Shown here one piece after another: positions 7,851 to 16,307 of a stretch of 64,000 nt of DNA. The stretch comes from Solirubrobacter deserti. GTDB taxonomy: Bacteria > Actinomycetota > Thermoleophilia > Solirubrobacterales > Solirubrobacteraceae. Position numbers and translations under genes: made by a program. Numbering within the stretch: position 1 is the stretch's first letter; the number at the start of each line of letters is the position of its first letter. The notes beneath the pieces were generated by a model, which made no database searches, was not told the origin of the DNA, and saw only the letters and a list, made by a program, of their open reading frames with translations. The DNA lies in contig NZ_JAPCID010000004.1 of the NCBI RefSeq assembly GCF_027587175.1, positions 1 through 64,000 on the forward strand, in the 5' to 3' direction.

Positions 7851-7877
7851 CGCCCTCAGCGTACGCTCAATGCACCT
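7851..7877. promoter_or_regulatory. Divergent promoter with overlapping -10 elements
   Basis: The palindrome agcgtacgct (7858-7867) supplies a TACGCT hexamer on each strand: minus 7863..7858 (7 nt from ATG 7850) and plus 7862-7867 (10 nt from ATG 7878). The two -10 elements overlap by two bases, so the promoters probably exclude each other. Confidence 0.5.
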
Positions 7878-8495
7878 ATGGATGACATCGAGGTGCTCGC
7901 GAACGCCATCGATCTCGAAGGCCGCACCGTGGTCGACGTCGGCTGCGGCGACGGCACGTTCGTCCGCGCGCTCCGCGAGGCGGGCGCGGACGCGATCGGC
8001 GTCGACATCGACATCAAGGACGCCCACTGGCTCGACCCCGAGGGCCGCTATCTGAAGGGCGGCGCCGAGCGGCTGCCGCTGCGCGACCAGTCCGTCGACG
8101 TGGCCACGCTGATGCGCAGCCTGCACCACGTGCCCGACCCGCGGGACGCGTTCCCGGAGCTGGCTCGCGTCGTGCGCGAGTACGTCTACATCGCCGAGCC
8201 GCTGCCCGAGGGCGAGTTCTTCGAGCTGCTGCGCCCGGTCGACGACGAGACCGAGGTCCGCGCGAAGGCGCAGGCGGCGATCCGCACCAGCGGCTTCGAG
8301 CACGTCGACACGATCGAGTACGAGGTCACCGTGCGGCTGGACCGGCTGGAGGAGCTGCGCGAGCGCGTGCTGGCCGCCGACCCCACCCGCGGCGACAGTT
8401 GGGCCGCCGTCGAGCACCAGCTCGCGGGCCGATTCAAGCCCGGGGACTTCCCGGTCCCGATGCGCGCGGACATCCTGCGCCCACCGGCGCGCTAG
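7878..8495 (+). CDS. Class I SAM-dependent methyltransferase
   Basis: 205 residues, a Methyltransf_11-type Rossmann methyltransferase. Motif I is VVDVGCGDGTFV (about residues 17-28). The acidic end of strand 2 is GVDIDIKD, and the motif LPLRDQSVDVATLMRSLHHV (residues 63-82) covers strand 4 and the usual post-motif His. Substrate unknown. ATG 7878 was chosen because it starts at the promoter-proximal end just after TACGCT and leaves a normal-length N-terminus. The stop overlaps the end of the convergent NrfD gene by 4 bp. Confidence 0.8.
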   Translation: MDDIEVLANAIDLEGRTVVDVGCGDGTFVRALREAGADAIGVDIDIKDAHWLDPEGRYLKGGAERLPLRDQSVDVATLMRSLHHVPDPRDAFPELARVVREYVYIAEPLPEGEFFELLRPVDDETEVRAKAQAAIRTSGFEHVDTIEYEVTVRLDRLEELRERVLAADPTRGDSWAAVEHQLAGRFKPGDFPVPMRADILRPPAR

Positions 8496-9598
8496 CGGCG
8501 AGCCATGCGGGCGACGGCTTCGTCGTCGCCCGCGGACTGCTTGCCGGCCTCGATCCAGGCGATGCGGGTCAGAAGGGCGGAGGCCAGGAAGAGCACGCTC
8601 GGGACGTCCCCGCCACGGCGCAGCAGTCGCAGGGCGACGCCGATGCGGGCCGCCCAGTTGGACAGCTTGTAGGCGCGGTGGTGCTCCAAAGGCTCCGCGA
8701 GCGAGCCGATGTGGCGGTCGTTGATCGGCGAGAGGATGAGCTTGCCGCCCATCGCCAGCAGCTCGAGGTGGCCGAGCGCCTCGCGGGTCGGGCCGGAGCG
8801 CTGGAGGAGGCGGTTGGCGCCCGCGCCGGAGGCTGCCGCGGTGCAGACGAAGATCGGTGCCAGCAGCACGCGCGAGCGCGCCCACAGCGGCGTGGCGGTG
8901 GCGGCCAGCAGCGCGCCGGTGTAGGACCCGAGGTAGGAGCCGAGCAGGGCGGTGGCGACGCCCGCGGCGCGGCCGGCGCGCTTGAAGCCGAGCACGTCGG
9001 CGGCGACGGCACCGGTCGCGGTCGTGGAGAACGCGACCAGGCACCACGCGCCCATGGACATCGGCGAGCGGACCTTGAAGATCCGCAGCATGTTCAAGAA
9101 GCGCGCGGGGCGCCCGAGGTCGGCGATCAGCAGCAGCGGCGCCGGGAGCACGGCCCCGAGCGCGAGCTTGCGGGCGAGCTCGGCGCCCTCGTGGTCGCCG
9201 AACTGGTCGCAGGCCACGGAGACGAGCGACGAGCCCGCCGCCAGCCCGCCGACGAAGAAGTACACCGGCACCTCCCACGTCCACAGCGTGGCGTGAATCA
9301 TCGGGCCCTGGACGGCGACCGGGACCTCCCCGCCGCCGCGGGCCCGGCGCGCGGCCTCGGCCACGGAGCCGTTGGCCGACGCGGACGCGTAGCGCGTGTC
9401 CTTGTCGTAGAGGAACGACCAGCGCGCGTCGCCCCAGCGCTCCTTGGCCAGCGCGACCTTCTCCCCCGTGCGCACCCAGCCGCCCGCCTGGCCGCGCCTC
9501 CCCACCGCGGGCGTGACGTCACGGCCCTCGGCGGTGCGGCCCTCCTCCGCCCGCCGCGTCACGTCCTCGGGCGGCGGGCCCTTGCGCTTCCCGCTCAT
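8492..9598 (-). CDS. nrfD: NrfD/PsrC-type membrane subunit of formate dehydrogenase
   Basis: 368-residue polytopic membrane protein of the NrfD/PsrC family, the quinone-interacting anchor of molybdopterin oxidoreductases. A soluble ~85-residue N-terminal part (MSGKRKGPPPEDVTRR...) precedes the hydrophobic bundle, which begins at about TLWTWEVPVYFFVGGLAAGSS and contains the ADLGRPARFLNMLRIFK and SPMSMGAWCL loops typical of the family. It replaces the haem-b FdnI-type subunit found in E. coli formate dehydrogenase N, so no haem ligands are expected. Its ATG overlaps the stop of the iron-sulfur subunit gene (ATGA). Likely role: passing electrons from the ferredoxin-like subunit to menaquinone. 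Confidence 0.85.
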   Translation of the reverse strand: MSGKRKGPPPEDVTRRAEEGRTAEGRDVTPAVGRRGQAGGWVRTGEKVALAKERWGDARWSFLYDKDTRYASASANGSVAEAARRARGGGEVPVAVQGPMIHATLWTWEVPVYFFVGGLAAGSSLVSVACDQFGDHEGAELARKLALGAVLPAPLLLIADLGRPARFLNMLRIFKVRSPMSMGAWCLVAFSTTATGAVAADVLGFKRAGRAAGVATALLGSYLGSYTGALLAATATPLWARSRVLLAPIFVCTAAASGAGANRLLQRSGPTREALGHLELLAMGGKLILSPINDRHIGSLAEPLEHHRAYKLSNWAARIGVALRLLRRGGDVPSVLFLASALLTRIAWIEAGKQSAGDDEAVARMARR

Positions 9599-10446
9599 CG
9601 TGCCTTCCGGAAGGCCGCGGCGAACGCGCCGAACGCGAGTCCCGCCGCCACGAACGCGGCCGCGACGCCCGTCGCGTTGGCGATCGGGCCGTTCTGCTGG
9701 ATGGGCGAGTCGGCATGGGCCGGGAGGCCGTAGCGCTCGGGCGGCTCGGTCAGCAGGAAGAACGCGCCGAGCCCGCCCGCGAGCTGGTCCTGCGGCTCGT
9801 CGCCGGCGCCGTACAGGTACGCGCCCTCCAGCCCGCGCTCGTGCAGCGTCGCCACGCGGCCCTTGGCCCGCTCGACGAGCTCCTCGTACGGTCCGAACTG
9901 GATCGAGTCGGTCGGGCACGCCTTCGCGCACGCCGGCTCGAGCCCGTCCTCGAGCCGGTCGTAGCAGAGCGTGCACTTGGCGGCCCGGCCGTCGTAGGGG
10001 TCGCGGTCGATGACGCCGAACGGGCACGAAGGCACGCAATAGCCGCAGCCGTTGCACACGTCGCTCTGGACGATCACCGTCTCGAACTCCGTGCGGATGA
10101 GCGCGCCTGTCGGGCAGGCGTCCAGGCAGCCGGCGTGGGTGCAGTGCTTGCACACGTCGGACATGAACACCCAGCGGTCCAGTTGCGCGCCGAGCGCGGC
10201 CTCGACGAAGTTCAGCGTCGGCTCGGGCTCGGGGATCCGCAGCGTCTCGACGAAGCGCACGTGGCGCCACGTCGAGGCCGACAACTCGCGCGTCGCGTCG
10301 TAGGACAACGAGGCGCGCAGGTCGTCGGCGGGCAGGTCGTTCCACTGCTTGCAGGCCACCTCGCACGCCTTGCAGCCGATGCACACCGTCGTGTCGGTGA
10401 AGAAGCCCATGCGCTGGGCCTCGGGGCGCTGGACGGCGATCTCCAT
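9595..10446 (-). CDS. Formate dehydrogenase iron-sulfur (beta) subunit
   Basis: 283 residues, four-cluster ferredoxin-like subunit (FdnH/HybA/DmsB type). Four Cys groups are visible: CIGCKACEVACKQW (22-35), CKHCTHAGCLDACP, CNGCGYCVPSCPFG, and CTLCYDRLEDG...CAKACP, consistent with four [4Fe-4S] clusters in a wire from the molybdenum site to the membrane. The C-terminus (IANATGVAAAFVAAGLAFGAF) is a single membrane helix, as in FdnH. ATG 10446 overlaps the stop of the alpha subunit gene by one base (TGATG), and its stop overlaps the NrfD start (ATGA), so all three subunits are translationally coupled. Confidence 0.9.
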   Translation of the reverse strand: MEIAVQRPEAQRMGFFTDTTVCIGCKACEVACKQWNDLPADDLRASLSYDATRELSASTWRHVRFVETLRIPEPEPTLNFVEAALGAQLDRWVFMSDVCKHCTHAGCLDACPTGALIRTEFETVIVQSDVCNGCGYCVPSCPFGVIDRDPYDGRAAKCTLCYDRLEDGLEPACAKACPTDSIQFGPYEELVERAKGRVATLHERGLEGAYLYGAGDEPQDQLAGGLGAFFLLTEPPERYGLPAHADSPIQQNGPIANATGVAAAFVAAGLAFGAFAAAFRKAR

Positions 10447-13400
10447 CAGGCCTGCTCCTCGTCGCCCAGCACGCTGTGCGGGGTCTTGCTTGCGAAGTCC
10501 GGCTGGTCGTCGTTCGGGTCCTGGTCGGTGTCGACGTCCGCGAGCCGCACGGTCGTCTCGCCTGCGCGCCGGCCCGCGCGGACGTTGCAGCGGAAGGCCT
10601 TGGACTCGTGGATGGTCGTGTTCGGGTCGCCGGAGATCGCGATCAGGTCGTTGACGGTGTCCCCCGTCACGCCCTGGGGGTTGGTCTTGAACGTGCCCCA
10701 GTGCCACGGCAGGCATACCTGATGGATGATCCGCTCGCCCATCCGCAGCGGCTGGACGCGGTTGGTGACCTTCGCGCGCGCCTCGATCTCGGCGCGCGGC
10801 GTCTCGATCACCATCCACTCGCCGTCCTTGATGCCGCGCTCACGCGCGAGCACCGGGTCGATCTCCGCGAACATCTCGGGTTGCAGCTCCGCCAGCCACG
10901 GCAGGTTGCGGCTCATCGGCCCGGCCGTGTGGTGCTCGGTGAGCCGGAAGGTCGAGGCCACGAGCGGATAGTGGTCGTCGCCTTCGGCGACCAGCGGGTT
11001 CTCGGGACGCATCCACGTGATCCCCAGCGGGTTGGCGCCCAGCTTGGGGTAGAGCTCGTTGGGCACGGGCGACTCGAGCGGCTCGTAGTGGGTGGGGATG
11101 GGCGCGTCCAGCGGGCCGCTCGGCGAGAACAGCGCTCCGCGGCCGTCGGGCATCATCATGAACGGCGCGCTGCCGGGGATCGCCTCCATCCCCTCCGCCT
11201 CCGGATGGGGCTTGTAGTCCGGCCGCTTGCCCGGCGGGAAGTCCGGGACGTCGTAGCCCGCCCACTGCTCCTTCTCCTCGTCCCACCAGACGAGCTTCTT
11301 GCGCTCGGACCACGGCTTGCCCGACGGGTCGGCGGACGCGCGGTTGTACAGGACGCGGCGGTTGGCGGGCCACGCCCAGCCCCACTCGGGCGAGACCGAC
11401 CCGCCCGGCGCGTTCAGGTCGCCCGGATCGCGGCGGCGCGGCTGGTTGACGTTGTCGGCGAAGCAGCCCGAGTAGATCCAGCAGCCGCACGACGTGGTGC
11501 CGTCGTTGCGCATCTCGCCGAAGCCGTTGAGCAGCTTGCCCGTCGTGAGGTCGTAGCCGTTGATCTCGCGCAGCACGTCCTCGGCGCTGGGTTCGTCGTG
11601 GACGCCGTGCTCGCGGTAGCCCCAGGTGAGGTGGCGGATCGGCCAGTCTCGTTCGCGCGTCGAGTCCGCGTAGTGGGCCTTGATGCGCTTGCCGATGTGG
11701 TACACGAAATGCAGCTCCGAGCGCGCGTCGCCCGGCGGGTCGAGCGCCTTGTCCCGCCACTGCAGCAGCCGCTGCGTGTTGGTGAAGTGGCCTTCCTTCT
11801 CCACGTGGCCCGCGGCCGGCATCAGGAAGACCTCGGTCTGGATGTCCTCGGGCTTCATCTCCCCGGAGCGGATCTCGGGCGAGTCCTTCCAGAAGGAGGC
11901 GGTCTCGAGGTCGGCGAGGTCGCGTACCACGAGCCACTTCATCTGCGCCAGCGCGCGGCGCTGCAGGCCCGCGTGCTGGGAGCCGACCGCCGGGTTCTGC
12001 CCCATCACGAACATGCCGTCGAGCCCGCCGTCCAGCGCTCGCAACGTCGTCACGTAGTGCGAGTGGTTGCCGGTGAGCTTGGGCAGGTGGCCGAACCCGT
12101 AGTCGTTCTCGGGCGTCGCCGCCTCGCCGAACCAGGCCTTCAGCAAGCTGATGATGTACTCGTCGAAGTGCGACCACCAGCCGCTCTTCTTGCCGCCCGC
12201 CTCGACGTAGTCGGCGAGCGTCTGGTCGTCCTCGGTGGCCCGCGGCATCGGCAGGTAGCCGGGCAGCAGGTCGTAGAGCGTCGGGATGTCGCTGGAGCCC
12301 TGGATCGAGGCGTGGCCGCGCATGGCCATGATGCCGCCGCCCGGCCGGCCGATGTTGCCCAGCAGCAGCTGCACGATCGAGCCGGCGCGGATCATCTGCA
12401 CGCCCGCGGTGTGCTGCGTCCAGCCCACGGCGTAGGCGAGCATCGTCGTGCGCTCGCGGCCCGAGTTGGCGATCAGCGTCTCGGCGACCTTCAGAAACTG
12501 GTCCTCGGGGATGCCGCAGACCTTGGACACCATCTCCGGCGTGTACCGCGAGTAGTGCCGGCGCAGGACCTGGAAGACGCAGCGCGGGTGCTGGAGCGTC
12601 GGGTCGTTGGGGACCTGCTGCAGGGTCTCGCCGGCCTGCGTGCGGTCCGTGAACGCCTGTGTCGACTGCACCTCGGCGCTGGACGTCTTGCCGGGCGGCT
12701 CCATGCCCTCGAACAGCCACGTCGTCCGGTCGTAGGTGCCCTTCTCCGGATCGAAGCCCGAGAACAGGCCCTCGAGGTCCTCCGTGTCCTGGAAGTCCTC
12801 GCGCACGAGGTGCGGCGCGTTCGTGTAGTTGACGACGTACTCCTCGAAGTACGACTTGGTCTCGATGATGTGGCGGATCAGCCCGCCCAGGAAGGCGATG
12901 TCCGACCCGGCGCGGATCGGGACGTGCATGTCCGAGACGGCGCTCGTGCGGCTGAAGTGCGGGTCGACGTGGATGAGCTTGGCGCCGCGTTCACGCGCCT
13001 TCATCGCCCAGCGGGAGCCGACGGGATGGGCCTCCATGAGCCCAGAGCCCTGGATCCAGATGCAGTCCGCGTTCTGGAAGTCCTGCTGGTAGTTGGTCGC
13101 CGCGCCGCGGCCGAACGAGGTCCCCAGACCGGGCACCGAGGAGGAGTGTCATATACGCGCCTGGTTCTCGATCTGCAGGGCGCCCATGGCGGTGAACAGC
13201 TTCTTGATGAGGTAGTTCTCCTCGTTGTCGAGCGTCGCGCCGCCGAGGTGCGCGAAGCCGAGCGTGCGGTTCACGCGCCGGCCGCGCTCGTCGTGCTCCT
13301 GCCAGTGGTTCTCGCGCGCGGCGATCACCCGTTCGGCGATCATGTCCATCGCCGTCTCGAGGTCCAGATCCTCCCACTCGGTGCCGCCCGGCCGGCGGTA

Positions 13401-13715
13401 GCGGATCTTCGTCAGCCGCCCGGGCTGCTGGATCAGCTGGCGCGAAGCCGAGCCCTTCGGGCACAGCGTGCCCTGGTTGATGGGCGAGTTCGGGTTGCCC
13501 TCGATGTCGACGAGCTCGCCGTCGCGCGTGTAGACAAGCTGACCGCAGCCGACCGCGCAATACGGGCAGACGGACTCGGTCACCTTCAGGCCGGCGATCC
13601 GCGAGCCCGCCTTGAGCGTGTTGTCGGAGGCGGCGGCGGGCCCCAGCCCCCAGTCCATCGCGCGCCCGACGACCGGCAGCTCACGCAGGCGCTTGAACGG
13701 CTTGGGCCGGCTCAC
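10446..13715 (-). CDS. fdnG: Selenocysteine formate dehydrogenase alpha subunit (UGA at 13149-13151 = Sec)
   Basis: 1089-residue molybdopterin formate dehydrogenase. The frame is open from a GTG at 13715 to 10446 except for one TGA (13151..13149) at residue 189. The flanking peptide is NQARI-U-HSSSVPGLGTSFGRG, the place where FdnG/FdhF enzymes carry the catalytic Sec followed by His, so the TGA is a Sec codon and the gene is not broken. The [4Fe-4S] cysteines are Cys50, 53, 57 and 85 (CPYCAVGCG ... GTLCPKG). A SECIS hairpin starts 14 nt after the U of the UGA. No RR Tat signal is visible, so a cytoplasm-facing location is possible. Reaction: formate to CO2 plus two electrons. Automatic annotation would split it into 10446-13136 and 13149-13715. 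Confidence 0.92.
13119..13137 (-). promoter_or_regulatory. Bacterial SECIS hairpin for the fdnG Sec codon
   Basis: On the mRNA, 14 nt from the first base of UGA, the 19-nt element reads GGUGCCC-GGUCU-GGGGACC. GGU pairs with ACC, then there is a G/G mismatch, then CCC pairs with GGG, with apical loop GGUCU. E. coli fdhF has the same loop (GGUCU) at the same distance from its UGA, and the context UGACAC is also shared. SelB recognises this loop. The bulged U of the E. coli element is replaced by a G/G mismatch here. Confidence 0.8.
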
Positions 13716-13873
13716 TCCTGGTCCCTACCCAGGTCCTCAGGATTGGCGATCACGAACACGCCCGAGACGATGAACCCGAGGCACAGCAGCACGCCGGCGA
13801 TGCGGGTGAACGTGTTCTCGAACAGCAGCATCAACGGCAGGCCCAGCACGAGGCAGGCGAACATGAGCTTCAT
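13712..13873 (-). CDS. Small two-helix membrane protein in cyd-fdh operon
   Basis: 53 residues, beginning MKLMFACLVLGLPLMLLFE and containing a second hydrophobic helix (IAGVLLCLGFIVSGVFVIA) and an acidic C-terminus (NPEDLGRDQE). Its ATG overlaps the cydB stop (ATGA), and its stop overlaps the GTG of the formate dehydrogenase alpha gene (GTGA), so it is coupled on both sides and very likely expressed. It lies where proteobacteria encode CydX, but CydX has one helix and is ~30 residues, and I see no sequence likeness. It could be a bd-oxidase accessory subunit or a linker to the dehydrogenase. Unrecognised family. Confidence 0.7.
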   Translation of the reverse strand: MKLMFACLVLGLPLMLLFENTFTRIAGVLLCLGFIVSGVFVIANPEDLGRDQE

Positions 13874-14910
13874 CGGTCCACCGGCCGGAAGCGCTGGTCG
13901 AGCGGCTCGTACTCCTGGTCGAGCGTGCCGCGCAACACGAGTCGGTACAGCCACCACAGCGATGGGACCAATACGAGCATGCCGAGCCCGACGCTCACCA
14001 CCAGAGCGGTCAGCGTTGTGTCGCTCGCGGCCGCGTCGTCGAGCGTCAACGCGCCCGGCAGGATGTAGGGGTCCTGCGCGAGCGCCCAGCCGACCGTCAT
14101 CGCGCCCACGGCGGCCGCGGCGGTGAAGCGGGCGGGGCCGTAGCGGCCCGTGATGACGAGCGCGATCGTGACGAGCCCGGCCGCACCGCTGAGGACGACC
14201 GCGATCAACCCGTCGCCGGAGGTCAGCCCGTCGTAGAGCTCGCGGGCGTCGGCACGCACGACCAGCAGGCTGATCAGCGCCGCCGCTCCCGCCACCACTC
14301 CGGAGCCGATCGCGCGCTTGCGGAACGCGTCGACCATGTCGGGCAGCTCGGCGCGGCGGGCGTCGCCGGTGAGAAAGACGGCGGCGAGGTGCGCGCCGGT
14401 GAGGATGGCGACGACCCCGAGTGCGATCGACGTCGGGTTCAGCCAGCTGTCGATCAGGTCGCCCGCCGCGTTGCCGACCGGCACGCGGCCCGACGCGACG
14501 CCACCGATCGCGGCGCCGAAGAAGAACGGGATCAGCACGGACGAGAACGCGAACGTCGCGCCGAGCACGCGCGCCTCGTTGATCGTCGCGGCCTGGCCGC
14601 GCAGCGCGAACGCCATCCCCCGGAAGATCACGCCCAGCGCGGCGAGGAAGAGCGGGATCGAGAGCGTCGACATCAGCGAGCCGAACGCGACCGGGAACGC
14701 CGTCCACACCATCACCAGAACGAAGATCAGCCACACGTGGTTGGCCTCCCACACGGGGCTCATCGAGCGCTGGATCATGCCCCGCAGGCGCCCGCCGCGC
14801 TCGGCGCCGCCCGCGGTCAGGTCCCAGAAGCCCGCGCCGAAGTCCGCGCTGCCGAACACGGCGTACGCGGTCACGCCGAGGATCACGAGCGCGGCGCAGA
14901 CCTCAGCCAC
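13870..14910 (-). CDS. cydB: Cytochrome bd ubiquinol oxidase subunit II (CydB)
   Basis: 346-residue polytopic subunit II of the bd-type quinol:O2 oxidase. Characteristic N-terminal features are present: GSADFGAGFWDL (20-31) and the MSPVWEANHVWLIF segment (about 50-63) with its conserved Trp and Glu. The following hydrophobic helices (MVWTAFPVAFGSL and onward) match the family layout. Subunit II stabilises the haem b595/d site in CydA. GTG start at 14910 overlaps the cydA stop by 8 nt. Its own stop overlaps the 53-residue gene by ATGA. No cydCD exporter genes are in the window. Confidence 0.93.
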   Translation of the reverse strand: MAEVCAALVILGVTAYAVFGSADFGAGFWDLTAGGAERGGRLRGMIQRSMSPVWEANHVWLIFVLVMVWTAFPVAFGSLMSTLSIPLFLAALGVIFRGMAFALRGQAATINEARVLGATFAFSSVLIPFFFGAAIGGVASGRVPVGNAAGDLIDSWLNPTSIALGVVAILTGAHLAAVFLTGDARRAELPDMVDAFRKRAIGSGVVAGAAALISLLVVRADARELYDGLTSGDGLIAVVLSGAAGLVTIALVITGRYGPARFTAAAAVGAMTVGWALAQDPYILPGALTLDDAAASDTTLTALVVSVGLGMLVLVPSLWWLYRLVLRGTLDQEYEPLDQRFRPVDR

Positions 14911-16282
14911 GGTCGAGCTCCGTCTCGATGGGGCGCGAGGCGAGCCGGCGCAGCAGCCAGATCACCGACCCGAACAGCAGCACGTAGACGGCGATCAGCG
15001 CGGCGTAGCCGATCTCGAGGTTGTCCGCGCTCGTGACGGCGTCCTCGGTGCGCATGAAGCCGTAGACGATCCACGGCTGGCGGCCGACCTCGGTCGTCAC
15101 CCAGCCCGCGATCAGGGCGACCACCGACAACGGCCCGGCCAGCATCACGGCGCGGAAGAACCACTTGGTGTCGGGCAATCGGCGCTTGCGCAGCCACACG
15201 AAGATGAAGAACGAGCCGAGCGCGGCCAGGAACGTCCCGATCGCGATCATCGTCTGGAACGACGTGCGGACGATGTTCACCGGCGGGCGGTCCTCTGGCG
15301 GGACCGACTCGAGCCCGACGACCTCGGCCGTCGGGTTGTGGTGGGCGAGGATCGAGAGCAGGTACGGGATCTTGATCCCGTAGCGGACCTCGTTGCGCTC
15401 GGTGTCGTAGAAGCCGCCGAGGTGGAACGCGGCGCCCTCCTCGGTCTTGTAGACGCCCTCGAACGCGGCCAGCTTGACGGGCTGGCTCTCGGCGACCTTG
15501 CGGCCCGCCCAGTCGCCGACGACGACCTGGATCGGCGCCGCCAGCGCGGCGAACGCGAGCGGCACGACCAGCGCCGTGCGCGTGTAGCGGTCCCGACGGC
15601 CCTTCAGCCAGCGGCGCGCGTAGTAGGCGGCGACGAGGAAGCCGGCGACGAGGTAGCCCGCGAGGTACATGTGCACGAGCTCGTGGGCGACATGGCCGTT
15701 GAGCAGTGCGCTGAACGGCACCGGGTCCTGCACCTGCCCGTTGACCACCTCGAAGCCCTGCGGGTCGTTCATCCAGCCGTTGACGCTGATCACGAACGCG
15801 CTGCCCGTGGCGCCGGTGATGATGATCGGGACGCCGGTGAGGATGTGCGTGCGCTTCGGGAGCCGGTCCCACCCGTAGACGTAGATCGCGATGAAGATCG
15901 CCTCGAGGAAGAACGAGATGCCCTCGAGGCCGAACGCGACGCCGAACACCTCGCCGAACGTGGCCATGAAGTCCGGCCACAGCAGTCCGAACTCGAACGA
16001 CAGGATGGTCCCCGTTACGACACCGGTGGCGAAGATGATCAGCGCCACCTTCGACCAGCGCTTCGCCAGCGCCTTGTACAGCGGGTCGCCCGTGCGCAGG
16101 TAGAGGCCCTCGACGAACAGGAACATCGCGGGGAAGGCGATGCCGAAGCACACCAGCGGGATGTGCACCGCCAGGCTCAGCGCCTGCATCTGGCGCGCTT
16201 CGAGCGCGTCGGGCGAACCCGTGCCCTCGAGGACCCCCCGGACCTGCTCGGCGGCGAAGACCACCAGCGTTGCGTCGGCCAT
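14903..16282 (-). CDS. cydA: Cytochrome bd ubiquinol oxidase subunit I (CydA)
   Basis: 459-residue catalytic subunit of cytochrome bd, which oxidises quinol and reduces O2 to water without pumping protons. The N-terminal haem ligand region is SLAVHIPLVCFGIAF (His40). HELVHMYLAG supplies the second His, and the SFQTMIAIGTF helix carries the Met candidate. GRQPW, diagnostic of CydA, is present near residue 395. The Q-loop is short, as usual in actinobacteria. The first gene of the cydAB-fdh operon: TAGTGT at 16297..16292 lies 9 nt before the ATG, a near-leaderless promoter. Co-transcription with formate dehydrogenase suggests formate-driven high-affinity O2 respiration. Confidence 0.93.
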   Translation of the reverse strand: MADATLVVFAAEQVRGVLEGTGSPDALEARQMQALSLAVHIPLVCFGIAFPAMFLFVEGLYLRTGDPLYKALAKRWSKVALIIFATGVVTGTILSFEFGLLWPDFMATFGEVFGVAFGLEGISFFLEAIFIAIYVYGWDRLPKRTHILTGVPIIITGATGSAFVISVNGWMNDPQGFEVVNGQVQDPVPFSALLNGHVAHELVHMYLAGYLVAGFLVAAYYARRWLKGRRDRYTRTALVVPLAFAALAAPIQVVVGDWAGRKVAESQPVKLAAFEGVYKTEEGAAFHLGGFYDTERNEVRYGIKIPYLLSILAHHNPTAEVVGLESVPPEDRPPVNIVRTSFQTMIAIGTFLAALGSFFIFVWLRKRRLPDTKWFFRAVMLAGPLSVVALIAGWVTTEVGRQPWIVYGFMRTEDAVTSADNLEIGYAALIAVYVLLFGSVIWLLRRLASRPIETELDRG

Positions 16283-16307
16283 CGCCGACGCACACTACGC
16301 GCTCAGG

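Noticed and set aside
13137-13148. Formate dehydrogenase alpha as two pseudogene fragments
   Set aside because: The single TGA sits exactly at the conserved Sec position with a SECIS after it and full homology on both sides; not a frameshift or decay.
13712-13873. Calling the 53-residue gene cydX
   Set aside because: It has two helices and is longer than CydX, with no shared motif; only the position matches.
10476-14126. 1216-codon plus-strand frame opposite the formate dehydrogenase operon
   Set aside because: Shadow of the minus-strand operon; no recognisable domain, and it crosses several real gene junctions.
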